From Thermoanaerobaculia bacterium (GTDB lineage Bacteria; Acidobacteriota; Thermoanaerobaculia; Multivoradales; J023), in the NCBI GenBank assembly GCA_030431255.1, contig JAUIJL010000014.1:62001-126000 (forward strand): a stretch of 64,000 nt of DNA, written 5' to 3'. Positions 17,157 through 26,653 of the stretch are shown here, one piece after another (within the stretch, counting starts at the first letter, position 1; each line of letters begins with the position of its first letter). Position numbers and translations under genes: made by a program. The notes under the pieces were generated by a model that worked only from the letters and a program-made list of their open reading frames with translations, was not told where the DNA came from and did not search any database.

Positions 17157-18607
17157 TCGAACGCCGCAACAGCCGACCGGCGGCCCTTCGCCGTTTGATG
17201 GACACGCGCCGAGAGATCGAGGCCGACATCCGGCCCCGTCGGGTCATGGGCCGCAATCTCGACGGCACGGTTCAAGTCGTGCCGCTCAATGGGGAATGTC
17301 CTGAAAACGGCGGGCTCGATGCCCAAGCCGGAGTGATCTTCACGCCCTCGGTCTTCTACGGCGCGACCCTCGGCACCGGGCCCGGCACCAACCAGGTGGT
17401 GGTGTCGTCCGGAGCTTTGCGCATCGACACCTACGAGCCGCGATTCCTGCGCCGGGGCAAAAGCCAAACCGTGCAGCTCACCGGCGCCGGATTCGTGCCG
17501 TCCATGGTGGTGGACCACATCTCGGGCGGCGACGCGCTTTACCCGGGTATCGACGTATCTGTTCTGACCGTATCCGGACCGAGCCGGGCCGAGATGGTGG
17601 TCAACGTGGCCGAGGATGCGCTCGTCGGCGAGGGCGGTCTCGCCTATCAGGACGTGCCGGACGTGAACGTGCCCGAGGGTCGAACCGGTGCCGTTCTACG
17701 CAAGGTGCCGGCCTTCGAGGTGGTGCCCTCCGGGGAATATCGGTGGGTCGCTTGGTTCGAGTCCGGCTCCCAATTGGTGGCCATCGAGCTGGAAAGCAAC
17801 GGCGCCTATGGAGCCGAGGCGGGACGGGTGTCGAAGACCGGATTTTCCGTGCTCAACAGCTCGCCGATCCCGCGGGATCCGTCGCGCATGCTGGGCGACG
17901 ACTCCGCCGTCTGGGTCCACGGCGACGAGCTCTACCTAGCCGACTTTCGGGCTCGAAAGGTGCTCACCCGCTCGGCCGCTGAGGGCCGACGCATGGCCGG
18001 GTCCTGCTATCTGCCGTCCCGCGAGCGGTTGGCTTGGATCGAGTGGACACCGGGAAATAGTGAGGCCAGCCCCGTGAGCCTGTGGACCGCCGCCACCGAC
18101 TTTTCCGACGAGCTGGAAGAAATCCAGGGGGAGATGCGCCACGCCGTGGGCGGTGGGGTGGGGCCCGTGGAATGGACCCATAGCGCCGAGACCGGATTTG
18201 CCCCCAACGCCGCGGGCGTGGACCTCGCGTACCTCGGCCCCAACGGCTTGCCGTCGCATGCCTGGCTTTATATGCCGTTTGTCGGCGCTCCCGAGGTCTA
18301 CCCCGGATTCGGCACCGACGTGGGCATCGGCATGCCCCATCCGTCGGGCTCGATCGCCGGGGCCGATCGTTGGGACGGCACGTCCGGCGGCGAGGGTTTC
18401 GCCGGTTTCAATCCCTTCTTGGACTTCGAAGCACCCCAGCGCGGCGCCGTGGCCGGTGACGGCTCGGTGGTGCTCTTTGCTGTTGGATCGGACTCCCTCC
18501 GCCTGGTGGAGGTGGCCCCGCCTTTCATCGGTCTGCCCGTGGTGGACCTTCAACTACAACCACACCCCGTGCTCGGCACGCCCGTGCGCGTGGTGTCCGG
18601 CCTTTAA
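17153..18607 (+). CDS. Tail-associated beta-rich protein of unknown function
   Basis: The 484-residue protein begins with an ATG overlapping the upstream stop. Its first about 90 residues are polar. The next region (YEPRFLRRGKSQTVQLTGAG followed by FVPSM) resembles an IPT/TIG-type immunoglobulin domain introduced by a 'points to' segment. The remainder has recurring WVAWFE, VWVHGDELYLADF and ERLAWIEWTPG strands like a beta-propeller. It may be an adhesion component of the tail tip. Assignment is weak. Confidence 0.5.
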   Translation: MIERRNSRPAALRRLMDTRREIEADIRPRRVMGRNLDGTVQVVPLNGECPENGGLDAQAGVIFTPSVFYGATLGTGPGTNQVVVSSGALRIDTYEPRFLRRGKSQTVQLTGAGFVPSMVVDHISGGDALYPGIDVSVLTVSGPSRAEMVVNVAEDALVGEGGLAYQDVPDVNVPEGRTGAVLRKVPAFEVVPSGEYRWVAWFESGSQLVAIELESNGAYGAEAGRVSKTGFSVLNSSPIPRDPSRMLGDDSAVWVHGDELYLADFRARKVLTRSAAEGRRMAGSCYLPSRERLAWIEWTPGNSEASPVSLWTAATDFSDELEEIQGEMRHAVGGGVGPVEWTHSAETGFAPNAAGVDLAYLGPNGLPSHAWLYMPFVGAPEVYPGFGTDVGIGMPHPSGSIAGADRWDGTSGGEGFAGFNPFLDFEAPQRGAVAGDGSVVLFAVGSDSLRLVEVAPPFIGLPVVDLQLQPHPVLGTPVRVVSGL

Positions 18608-18628
18608 GACTGGAGGACTCAAAACCGA

Positions 18629-19027
18629 ATGATCGAGACCTACAAGCACTTTCTACCGCTCTTGAAAACTCTGCTGCCCAAGGATGAGGACGACGCCGCA
18701 GTGTTGCTCCTACAACTCACCGGCGCGAGCCCGGCCCAGCGATTGCCGTTGATCACCGGCAACGCGTTCAGCCTCAAAGGGCTGGGTCTGCTCGACGGCT
18801 TGCGAGATCACCTGATCGACCTGGCGGCCCAGGTCGCGGCGCGGTGGGTGGAGTCGTTGAAGCTGCCGGAGGAAAAACGACCGTCCGCCCTGGAGATCAT
18901 TTCCTCGGAGATCGAGGCGACCCTGGGGGGTCTAGAGGAGCCTGCTCCGGCTCCTAAGGCCCAAGGTAAGACCAAGGCCGCGGCGAAGACTACAGCAAAG
19001 ACCAAAGCAGACGCCGAGGGCGGTTGA
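18629..19027 (+). CDS. Small helical tail-region protein with Lys/Ala-rich tail
   Basis: This 132-residue protein is helical over residues 1-105 (YKHFLPLLKTLLPKDEDDAA; LLDGLRDHLIDLAAQVAARW) and ends with a KAQGKTKAAAKTTAKTKA low-complexity basic tail. It has an upstream GGAGGA site. Its stop overlaps the next start (TGATG). No family recognised; a tail assembly or chaperone-like role is possible only by position. Confidence 0.5.
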   Translation: MIETYKHFLPLLKTLLPKDEDDAAVLLLQLTGASPAQRLPLITGNAFSLKGLGLLDGLRDHLIDLAAQVAARWVESLKLPEEKRPSALEIISSEIEATLGGLEEPAPAPKAQGKTKAAAKTTAKTKADAEGG

Positions 19028-20943
19028 TGGCTTGGACGTGGTACCGAGACGGCGCACCTATCACCCAACACGACCTCGGCGAGCTGCAAACCGCCGAGAG
19101 CACCACGTTGACCGTTGAGCTGTGGTGGCATCGAGACAACCCGGGAGCGGAGCCGGCCGAGGACGTAATGCTTCAGGCGTCCACCGAGGACCCGACCCGG
19201 CCCGGTGTCTATTTGCGCTCCGGTTTGCCGCCTCAAGATCAGCTCTGGTGGTGGGCTCGGGTGGTGGGCTCCATCGGTGCCACGTCCGACTTTCGAACGG
19301 ATTGGACGGCGATTGGTGCCTATCGCGCCCTGTCGATCCCGATTTTTGAAGCGGGCACGGCGCGGCTGATCGAGCTGCGTTGCACACCTCCGGGCGGAGC
19401 CGACGCGAGTCTTTACCAAACCCGACTTTTCACCGCGGCCGACGCCCACGCCGTACCCATTCCACCCAGCCACACCCGCGGCATGCTCTCCGGGGTCGGT
19501 GATCCTTCCGTGTCCGGGCTGGTCGCCGGAGCCGAGATCACAACCTCCGAGCCCGCGGACGACTCGATCCACATCAGCCCCGGTTTGTTCGTCTTGTCGG
19601 GACGGGCCGCGACTCGCCGGGGCGGCTCGGTGGTTTTCTCCGATGAGGATGGAGCCGGGCAAGTCTTGAACGGAGGGGAAAGCTATTGGGCGGCCCTCAG
19701 CCAAGGAGCAGGCGCCGAGATCACCGTCACCAAGGGCGGAAAGGCGGTGGATCCGATCCGGCCGCCGTTGCCCGACGGCGAGGTCTTTCTCCGCTGGATC
19801 AGGGTCGAGAAAGTCGACGGCTCCATCCAAATCGATCCGGCGGATCTCGACGGCGATCCCACGGCCGTGCGTCATCCGATCCGAGCGGGCGGCGGTCTCG
19901 AAATCCACATCGGCCCGGGTCGCGCCGTGGGTCCGCAAACCCTCCGCCAGTGGTGCCGTTGGGATTCGATCCCCGTGCCGCCGTCGTCGACCAGCTTCCT
20001 GTGGCAGGTGTCGACAGGCCTCTGGCAGATCTCCGAAACCCGACCCGATGCCGGGGCCCTCGGTCCGTGGGCGGCGATCACCACGGGCGAAACCCACATC
20101 ACAGCGTTGGAGGATCTACGGAGCTTCGCGGATCCGCCGGTGATCCTTCGATGGTCCGGGCCGACTCCGGCCGTGGGTCAGAGCTTCGAGCCGATCACCA
20201 TCTCCCAAGCCCTCGACTTGGAGACGGCGCGGCTCGTTGCGGACCTGTCGGCGGCGACGTCCGGAGCCCTGCGCGTCGACATCGAACGACAGAAGTCCAA
20301 CGGCACGTGGTCGAGCCTCTTTCCCTCCGCACCGACGGTGGACCTACGCCCGAGTTTGGAACCTGGCGAGAGTGAAGAGGAGACCTTTCCCGAGCTAAAC
20401 GCCTTGGCAGGGGGCTCTCGCTTGCGCCTGACGGTGATCGAGCTGCCCGACGTCGCACCGGAGCTGATCGAGCTGGCGATCGTCGGCCGACCGCCCGAGG
20501 GTTCCGCGGCGGTGGAGATCCAGCGGCTCGCCTCGGCCGAGGGTGGCGGCGACGTCACCGGCCCGGGAGCGTCCGAGGCGGCGGAGCTGTGGGTGTCCGA
20601 CGGCACCACCGGTCGGGCCTTGCAAAGGAGCCAGCTCAAGGCGACCACCGACGATTCCAGCGGCGATCTGCTGAGCGGTAGCCCCTACCTCATGAAACGC
20701 ACCGCGGGCGGCTCGATGAATCTCTGCGGCCCGTCCACCGCCACCCGGATCAAGGTCACGGGTTCGGCGGTGGAGATGGTGGCGGGCAGCTCCACCCAAT
20801 TGGTGGTTACCAACGAGCCCACACCCACTCAAAGCACCGATCCGAGCCAGACCGGGCACCCCTCGTTGATGGTCCGCGACGGCGCGCTTTTCTACTTCAG
20901 CCCCGGCGTCGGTTGGCGTCGGGTGGACGGATCGACCTTCTGA
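19027..20943 (+). CDS. Large tail-tip / fibre-like protein
   Basis: A start at ATG 19027 overlaps the previous stop; an in-frame TTG three bases earlier is the alternative. The 638 residues form successive beta-rich modules: an N-terminal WTWYRDGAPITQHDLGEL, a central IHISPGLFVLSGRAATRRGGSVVFSD, and a C-terminal GHPSLMVRDGALFYFSPGVGWRRVDGSTF, the last of which resembles tips of phage adhesins. A host-recognition role is an inference from position and architecture. Confidence 0.5.
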   Translation: MAWTWYRDGAPITQHDLGELQTAESTTLTVELWWHRDNPGAEPAEDVMLQASTEDPTRPGVYLRSGLPPQDQLWWWARVVGSIGATSDFRTDWTAIGAYRALSIPIFEAGTARLIELRCTPPGGADASLYQTRLFTAADAHAVPIPPSHTRGMLSGVGDPSVSGLVAGAEITTSEPADDSIHISPGLFVLSGRAATRRGGSVVFSDEDGAGQVLNGGESYWAALSQGAGAEITVTKGGKAVDPIRPPLPDGEVFLRWIRVEKVDGSIQIDPADLDGDPTAVRHPIRAGGGLEIHIGPGRAVGPQTLRQWCRWDSIPVPPSSTSFLWQVSTGLWQISETRPDAGALGPWAAITTGETHITALEDLRSFADPPVILRWSGPTPAVGQSFEPITISQALDLETARLVADLSAATSGALRVDIERQKSNGTWSSLFPSAPTVDLRPSLEPGESEEETFPELNALAGGSRLRLTVIELPDVAPELIELAIVGRPPEGSAAVEIQRLASAEGGGDVTGPGASEAAELWVSDGTTGRALQRSQLKATTDDSSGDLLSGSPYLMKRTAGGSMNLCGPSTATRIKVTGSAVEMVAGSSTQLVVTNEPTPTQSTDPSQTGHPSLMVRDGALFYFSPGVGWRRVDGSTF

Positions 20944-20955
20944 CGAAAGGAGCCT

Positions 20956-21141
20956 ATGCAACGGTACTTTGCCCACCTCGCTTATCACCTTGGAGACGCG
21001 CTTTCCGCATGCCTCGGCCTGATCTCAGCCCCGTTCGTCGTGCATTCCGTCGACAGCGAAACCAGCTGTGCCGCGGCCTTTCGCGACGGATGGAAACGCG
21101 GGGAGTGTTGCCGTGAAAAGTTTGGGCTTCACCGCGAATGA
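20956..21141 (+). CDS. Small protein before the amidase, possible holin-like
   Basis: The 61-residue ORF has a strong AAGGAG site 6 bases before its ATG and overlaps the amidase gene by ATGA, so it is probably translated. Residues 5-30 (FAHLAYHLGDALSACLGLISAP) are moderately hydrophobic, and the C-terminal half is charged and Cys-rich (GWKRGECCREK). A lysis accessory role is suggested by its coupling to the amidase, but one weak hydrophobic helix is not enough for a firm holin call. Confidence 0.5.
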   Translation: MQRYFAHLAYHLGDALSACLGLISAPFVVHSVDSETSCAAAFRDGWKRGECCREKFGLHRE

Positions 21142-21689
21142 CCCGCGTGATGATCGATCCCGGCCACGGCGGCAAGGATCCCGGTGCACTCGGCCGGGAT
21201 CCCGTCAAGATCCGCGAAGCCGAGGTAGTGTGGTCCGTAGCGACTCTGACCCGGGCCGCTTTGGAGCGCAACGGCCTCACGGTGGCCACCAGCCGTCGAC
21301 AGGCTGAGTATCTGCCTCCCATCGAGCGGGCGAGAGCCGCCAATACGCTCGGTGTGGTGGCCTTTGTGTCGATCCACTGCAATAGCCACGAGACCTCCCG
21401 AGCCCGCGGGATCGAGGTGCTGCACTACGGGTCGGCCGAGGGGAAACGGCTCGCCGCTTCGATCCTCCGCCTGCTCAAGTCGAGTCCGCCGATCGGCCCG
21501 ACGCCTCGAAACCGCGGCCTGGTGGAGCGTCCGCGCTTGACCGTTTTGAAAAGAACGCGCATGCCCGCGTGCCTGGTTGAGTTGCCCTTTGTTTCCAATC
21601 CGGACGACTTGGCGGCGTTGATCGAGCCGGCCAACCAAATCTTTTGGGCTCAAGCCGTCGCCGACGGCGTGGTGGATTGGCTGGTTTGA
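21138..21689 (+). CDS. N-acetylmuramoyl-L-alanine amidase (Amidase_3), endolysin
   Basis: It hydrolyses the amide bond between muramic acid and the stem peptide, lysing the host or opening the wall at infection. The 183 residues are a single catalytic domain: DPGHGGKDPGA at 7-17 (zinc His10), REAEV near 26-30 (zinc Glu), SIHCN with His80, and VELPFVSN with catalytic Glu148. No wall-binding domain or signal peptide is seen, so export would need a holin or another route. It is coupled to the small gene upstream and sits just before the tape measure. Confidence 0.88.
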   Translation: MTRVMIDPGHGGKDPGALGRDPVKIREAEVVWSVATLTRAALERNGLTVATSRRQAEYLPPIERARAANTLGVVAFVSIHCNSHETSRARGIEVLHYGSAEGKRLAASILRLLKSSPPIGPTPRNRGLVERPRLTVLKRTRMPACLVELPFVSNPDDLAALIEPANQIFWAQAVADGVVDWLV

Positions 21690-21698
21690 TGGGGGCGG

Positions 21699-24284
21699 AT
21701 GGCAGATAAGCAGCTGGATTACGGGCTGAACGTCGAGCCGTCCGGGGATCTCGACGCACCGGAAAGAGTCGCCCAGGGCGTCGAGCACCTTGAGGACGCA
21801 GCCCAACAAGCCGCCCCGGCTCTGGAGCAGCTCGATTCCGCGGCCACCGGCGCGGCCTCAGGGCTCGACAAGGCGGGCCGGGAAGCCCAGGAAGCGGGCG
21901 AAAAGGCGGGACGCTCCGAGACTCGATTCCAGCGGCTCAGAGGCACCCTGACGGACTTCAAGGGCTTGCTGCTGGGCGGGCTCGGCATCGCGGCCCTGGT
22001 CGAGGGATTCAAGCGCCTGGTCACCGGTGGCGCCGACTTTGAAGAGCAGATCAAGCGGGTGGGCGAGATCTCCGGCGCATCGGCCGAGGATCTGGAGCGC
22101 ATCAAGCAGAAAGCGTTGGAGCTCGGCGAGTCGACCTCCAAAACCGCCACCGACGCCGCCGAGGCGGCCGAGGTTTTGGTGCGGTCCGGCCAAAGCGTCG
22201 AGCAAGCCTTGGCCACCTTGCCGCCGGTGCTCGCCTTGGCCGAGGCGGAAGGCCTCAGCCTGGCGGCGTCGGCGGACATCGTGGTCGGCAGCTTGGCGGC
22301 GTACGGTCGCGGCGCCGAGGACGCGGTGGCCCAAACCGATCTGCTGTTCAAAACCTCCAAATCTGCAAAGACCGACGTCTCCGCCTTGGGGGCCGCTTGG
22401 GCGGAAGCGGGTCCGCTGGCGAGGGCCGCCGGTCAGGACTTCGAAACCACCGCCGCCAGCCTCGGTGTGCTCGCCGATTCCCAGCTCGAAGGCACCAAGG
22501 GCGGCACCGCCCTTCGCGGCGTGTTGGCCAGCCTGGCCAGCGTCGAGAGCCCGCGGGCCCGGCAGGCCTTGGCCGACCTGGGCTTGACAGCCAACGACGT
22601 CAACCCGGCCATGCGCGGCTTGGTGGACATCGTCGAGACCCTCGCCGCCGCCGGGCTCGACATGAATCAAAGTCTGGCTTTGGTCGGTCGTGAGGGGGCG
22701 TCGGCCCTGCTCAACCTGGTTTCGAAACGGGAAAAGCTGCGCGGTCTGCGGGACGAGCTCAAGGAGCTGGACAACGACACCCAAAAGGCGGCGGAGTCCA
22801 TCCGCAACCAGCTCAAAGGCGATTTGCAAGGCCTCGACAGCGCCGTCGGCAATGTGTCGCTGACCATCTCGCAGCATATGTCGCCGTCCCTGCGGGCCGC
22901 CGTCCAAGATCTGACGGCCTTTTTCCGCAGCTCCGGCGAAGGGGCCACCCTCATCGGCAAAAGCTTGGGCACGGCGGTCGATGCGATCAACGCCTCGGTG
23001 GCGGTGTTGGGCGCAGGTTTCACCAATCTGGTGGAAATAGGCAAAGGGGCCTTTTCCGGTCTGGAGGTCGAGGCTCTGAGCCTGGCGGCTTCCGTGGCCG
23101 AAGCCTTCGGCAAGATCGACCTGGCGGAGGAGCTCCAGAAAAAGGCCGACGAAGCCGCGGCCAGAAACAGCGAATCCCACAAAAAGATCATCGACCAGGG
23201 CAACGCCTTGCAGGCCCACCTGCAGACCATCCTGGATCGGGTGGGCGGCACCTGGACCCAAACCGCCGACACCGTGCAAACCTCCGCCGATCAGGTCGCC
23301 GGAGCCACGGAAAAAGTCGAGGCCGCGTCCGCCGGTTTGGCGGAGCGGGGTACCTCCAAGGTGAACGAATTCCACGAGTCGTGGAAACGGATCATGACCG
23401 GGGTGGCCGAGGCCGCGGACCTGCCCAAAGCCAAGGTCGAGGATCTGGTCCAATTCTTTACGGACCTCGATTTTCCCAACATCTCCGAGCAACTGGCGGT
23501 GGCCACACCCGAGCAGGAAGCTCGGCTCAGGGAGGAATTCGACCGCCTGGCGGCGTTGTTGGCGAGCCAGGTGGAGGAGCTGCCGCGGGTCGTGCACGAC
23601 AATCTGGCCGCGGTCGCCTCAGAGCTAGAAACCGAGTTGCCCGAGGCCCTTTCACGGGTCGGCATCGCCATCGAGGAAAGCGCAGCCACGGCCGAGCAAG
23701 GCCAGCTCAAGTGGGTCAAAGTCGGCGAAGAAATGCGCCTGGTTCCGGTGCAATTCCGAGAAGCGGGCGAAGAAATCGAGCTGGCCCAGCAGCTCACCGC
23801 CGAGCAAATTCAACGGGCGGCGGAGCAGGGGGAAGCGGCGGCCAAGAAGTGGAAGCTGGTGGGGGATCGCTTCGTCCGGGTGGGAACCACCATCGAAGCG
23901 GAGGCCGGCCGGGTCGACCAAGCGGGCACCCAAGTCGAGCAAGCCACCGAGAAATTCGGCAACGCGTCGACCAATGCGGGCAAGGGCGCCGAGCAAGTCA
24001 CCGAGCAGGTGGGCAAGGCGGCGGACAACGTCAAAAAGAGCGCCGACGACGCCAAAGAATCCGTAGCCCGGACCGAAGCCGCGGCGGAAGCGGCTAAGGT
24101 CTCCCTCGATCAAGCCGAGCAACAATTCCAAGCGATCAAGGCGGAAATCGAGCAACCCATCCTGATCAAGGTCGAGGTCGATCTTTCCGCCGTGGTGGAC
24201 TTGCGGCGGGAAGTGGATCTAGCTCGAGCCGATCTGGCGCAGTTGCTCGTCGAAGCGCAGGCCGTACGGGAGGAGCTTCTCTAA
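21699..24284 (+). CDS. Phage tail tape measure protein, TP901-type
   Basis: The 861-residue protein sets tail length and is threaded inside the tube. The TP901 core domain spans about 105-340: FEEQIKRVGEISGASAEDL, LVRSGQSVEQALATLPPVLALAEAEG, then SKTDVSALGAAWAEAGPLA and TALRGVLASLAS. A hydrophobic segment (LLLGGLGIAALVEGF) lies near 92-106, and long Ala/Glu/Lys coiled coils fill the C-terminal 400 residues. Its place at the very end of the late operon, after tip genes and the amidase, is unusual. Confidence 0.87.
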   Translation: MADKQLDYGLNVEPSGDLDAPERVAQGVEHLEDAAQQAAPALEQLDSAATGAASGLDKAGREAQEAGEKAGRSETRFQRLRGTLTDFKGLLLGGLGIAALVEGFKRLVTGGADFEEQIKRVGEISGASAEDLERIKQKALELGESTSKTATDAAEAAEVLVRSGQSVEQALATLPPVLALAEAEGLSLAASADIVVGSLAAYGRGAEDAVAQTDLLFKTSKSAKTDVSALGAAWAEAGPLARAAGQDFETTAASLGVLADSQLEGTKGGTALRGVLASLASVESPRARQALADLGLTANDVNPAMRGLVDIVETLAAAGLDMNQSLALVGREGASALLNLVSKREKLRGLRDELKELDNDTQKAAESIRNQLKGDLQGLDSAVGNVSLTISQHMSPSLRAAVQDLTAFFRSSGEGATLIGKSLGTAVDAINASVAVLGAGFTNLVEIGKGAFSGLEVEALSLAASVAEAFGKIDLAEELQKKADEAAARNSESHKKIIDQGNALQAHLQTILDRVGGTWTQTADTVQTSADQVAGATEKVEAASAGLAERGTSKVNEFHESWKRIMTGVAEAADLPKAKVEDLVQFFTDLDFPNISEQLAVATPEQEARLREEFDRLAALLASQVEELPRVVHDNLAAVASELETELPEALSRVGIAIEESAATAEQGQLKWVKVGEEMRLVPVQFREAGEEIELAQQLTAEQIQRAAEQGEAAAKKWKLVGDRFVRVGTTIEAEAGRVDQAGTQVEQATEKFGNASTNAGKGAEQVTEQVGKAADNVKKSADDAKESVARTEAAAEAAKVSLDQAEQQFQAIKAEIEQPILIKVEVDLSAVVDLRREVDLARADLAQLLVEAQAVREELL

Positions 24285-25150
24285 TGGGCTTTCTCAGCAG
24301 TCTGCGGGATCAAATCCAAGCGGCAGGCTCGGACCTCGACCGCCTTCGAGAGAAAGCATCCAACACCGAAGACGTCGACGCCTACGACGCCCTGCTCGAA
24401 GAAATCGCCCTGAGGCAAAGCGAGCTGGCCAAGGCGAACGAAGCCATGGAGAGAGCCGCCGAGGTCAGCGTCTCGGGCGTCAAAGAGCTGCTGGGCGGTC
24501 TCGTCACCCAAGCCCAAGAGACGGTCCTAGTCACGGATCAAATGTTTGAGGATTGGCTGCGCTCCGGATCTCTGAACGCCGTGGATCAAGCCATGCTAGA
24601 TATGGAAATCAACGGCGAGCAACGCCTAGCCACCCTAGCCCGTGGAGCCGCCGCCCTAGCCGAGCAAGTGCGTGAAATCCCAAGCTTGATCTACGACGGC
24701 GTGCTCAGCTTCGAGGACCTCAAAGCCAACACCGATAGCTACATTCTGGAATACATCGACCCGATGATCGACCGCACGGGAGAGCTACGAAAGCAGTTGC
24801 GGGAAACCCTCGGCCAAGCCAGTCAAATCCAGGGTCAAATCAACGAAACCGTCGTAGCCCTACGCGGCGCCGAATCCCTACAGGAAAAAATCGCCGGTGC
24901 CATGTCCCTACTCGCGGACGGCACCAGCGACTTTTCCAAACGCCTAGCCACCGGTCTGCGAGACCTAGAAAGCGGCAAGATCTCCGCCGACGAGCTGCTA
25001 CGCCTCATCGAGCAAGTCCAAAAGAGCCTGGGCAGCCTCAAAACCGGCGGCCCCACCGCCTTCGACAACCTCGCCGAGCTGCTCAAAGACATCGCCCGCC
25101 AAGCCGAGCGGGAGGACTACGACACCAACGCCCGCGGTGGGATCTACTGA
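24284..25150 (+). CDS. Coiled-coil protein following the tape measure
   Basis: A 288-residue, almost entirely helical protein whose ATG overlaps the tape-measure stop (TAATG). The N-terminal 60 residues are a coiled coil (LRDQIQAAGSDLDRLREKAS), and further heptads run to about 270. There is no signal peptide or membrane helix. It may be a continuation of the tape measure split into two genes, or a tail-assembly partner. Last virion gene on the plus strand. Confidence 0.55.
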   Translation: MGFLSSLRDQIQAAGSDLDRLREKASNTEDVDAYDALLEEIALRQSELAKANEAMERAAEVSVSGVKELLGGLVTQAQETVLVTDQMFEDWLRSGSLNAVDQAMLDMEINGEQRLATLARGAAALAEQVREIPSLIYDGVLSFEDLKANTDSYILEYIDPMIDRTGELRKQLRETLGQASQIQGQINETVVALRGAESLQEKIAGAMSLLADGTSDFSKRLATGLRDLESGKISADELLRLIEQVQKSLGSLKTGGPTAFDNLAELLKDIARQAEREDYDTNARGGIY

Positions 25151-25207
25151 TGGTGGTCTCGGCCCGCCGCCTCCGGACACCATCGGTCAAGCAGTTCCAG
25201 CAGGGTC

Positions 25208-25621
25208 TCATCCATCGGTATTCAATGCCGATGCAGAGCTGATCGGTCTGCCGTTCAATCGACGTCGGGGTCGCTGAAGCAGAGCATAGGTCACACCGGT
25301 GCGGATCGGGATTCGAACGGACTCCCGAATAGAGTTTGCCAAGCTCATCAGCCGTTTCATCGCCCCGACGATATGCCGGGCCCGTGCCAGCTCATTCTCC
25401 GCCGAGCTCGGCACCATTTCCTCGCTCTCCTGCAAACCGACCCAGAAAAGCACCAAGAGCCACCCTAGAGGAGGGTTCTGAACCGCGCATTCATCACAGA
25501 CCATCCGACGCCCCTTGAACAGCGTCGGGCCCTTCTTGTGGATTGTCTGCCGGCTGCAATCGCAGCAATACCCGCTGGCCTTCTCCTCTACCCATCGAAT
25601 CGCCAAACGTTCCGTCTTCAT
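25208..25621 (-). CDS. Small protein with four-Cys zinc ribbon, hypothetical
   Basis: The 137-residue ORF has CCDC near residue 19 and CDEC near 42, a pair of CxxC knuckles about 20 residues apart, typical of a zinc ribbon. The middle is hydrophobic (GWLLVLFWVGL) and the tail is basic. An AGGGGATGGAAG sequence precedes its ATG. It lies on the minus strand between the late operon and the toxin-antitoxin pair, a usual place for lysogenic conversion genes. Coding is likely but no family is recognised. Confidence 0.5.
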   Translation of the reverse strand: MKTERLAIRWVEEKASGYCCDCSRQTIHKKGPTLFKGRRMVCDECAVQNPPLGWLLVLFWVGLQESEEMVPSSAENELARARHIVGAMKRLMSLANSIRESVRIPIRTGVTYALLQRPRRRLNGRPISSASALNTDG

Positions 25622-25727
25622 CTTCCATCCCCTTATTCCGTAGGGGTACCGGTCCGAGAGCGAGTAGACCGTAGACTTTTTGAAAAGTCGAGGCTGGAAA
25701 GGTGGGGTGATCTTGTCGGCCGAAATC

Positions 25728-26126
25728 TCAAGCCATCAGGTCAGGTGTCGAAACTACCCGACGCTTCACCCAATCGGTGAAGGTCTCTCGGTCGATCTGG
25801 CCTGCAGCCAGGCTCAGAACCATACTTTCTTGTTCGTCGACCGAGGCGTCCAACTGAAATCCGTTGAGCATCAGCATTGCCTCAAGAGCGGCGTGCCCAA
25901 TCCGTTTGTTGCCGTCAATAAAGGGATGGTTCTGGACCAGAGAGGAGCCCATTGCAGCGGCCTTCTCGATCAAAGTCGGATAGAGGTCTTGCCCGCCAAA
26001 GGACAGGAGAGGCTGTGCGATTGCAGCTTCCAACGCTCCTTGGTCACGTATTCCGTGACTTCCTCCCGAGGCATCCACCACGAGTCGATGGAGCTCGGTC
26101 ACCTCTTCCAAACTCAGCAAATACAC
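25728..26126 (-). CDS. doc: Doc-like Fic-domain toxin
   Basis: Doc kinases phosphorylate elongation factor EF-Tu and stop translation when their antitoxin is lost (known for the family). The 132-residue length is typical. The motif HPFIDGNKRIGH at 67-78 is the Fic/Doc active-site loop, with His67, Asp71 and Arg75. The N-terminal YLLSLEEVTELHRLVV and GIRDQGALEAAIAQP are characteristic of Doc. The GTG start overlaps the stop of the antitoxin (TAGTG). It probably stabilises the prophage. Confidence 0.88.
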   Translation of the reverse strand: MYLLSLEEVTELHRLVVDASGGSHGIRDQGALEAAIAQPLLSFGGQDLYPTLIEKAAAMGSSLVQNHPFIDGNKRIGHAALEAMLMLNGFQLDASVDEQESMVLSLAAGQIDRETFTDWVKRRVVSTPDLMA

Positions 26127-26317
26127 TAGCTCAAGCGCTTATACAGCTCTGCATTCTTGCTGATGACACGCTCTGCTACGGCTGCGAATTTAGCCTTTCG
26201 ATTCAGGGCTTCCAATAAGACCGTTTTCGCAGCAACTTCGGGACTGACACCGAGCCTTTCGGCTTCAGCATTCAACACGGCTGTATGTTCTTCGTCGATT
26301 CTGATGGCAACTTCCAT
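26126..26317 (-). CDS. Antitoxin partner of Doc
   Basis: The chosen start is ATG 26317, giving 63 residues (MEVAIRIDEEHTAVLNAEAE onward), because a GAGGT ribosome site lies 4 bases upstream; a longer in-frame reading adds a non-homologous basic N-terminus. The N-terminal strand followed by helices fits a ribbon-helix-helix-type DNA-binding antitoxin rather than classic Phd. It precedes and overlaps doc by TAGTG, the coupling expected of an autoregulated pair. The 26,318-26,653 stretch upstream holds their promoter region and no other gene I can support. Confidence 0.7.
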   Translation of the reverse strand: MEVAIRIDEEHTAVLNAEAERLGVSPEVAAKTVLLEALNRKAKFAAVAERVISKNAELYKRLS

Positions 26318-26653
26318 GTTGACCTCATTGCAACCACTCTTGCTGAGCGGCGTTTTTGCGATCCGAAGACTCTGCTTACCGAATCGCGTTGCGGGTGGAT
26401 GGGACTTGAGGTGCTCTGCCCACGTCCTGTAGTTTACTCTAGGACCCACACGATGGAGCTTGCGGTTGCGGATCGAGCGCACGTGGTTAGAAGACCGGCG
26501 GTTGGCCTAAGGGCAAAATGGTACGGTTTTGGTACACCTCGGTTGTCCCTGGGGGTCTTTGAACGGTTTCGAGAGTCTCCGGCACATCAGAGAAAAGCCC
26601 GGAAATACGCTCTTTGACCCCTAGATATACTGAGATCTCTGCCCGCTAGAGAA

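Noticed and set aside
21858-23597. 579-codon minus-strand ORF opposite the tape measure gene
   Set aside because: It is the shadow of the tape measure coding frame (low-complexity, His/Gln/Gly-rich) with no ribosome site.
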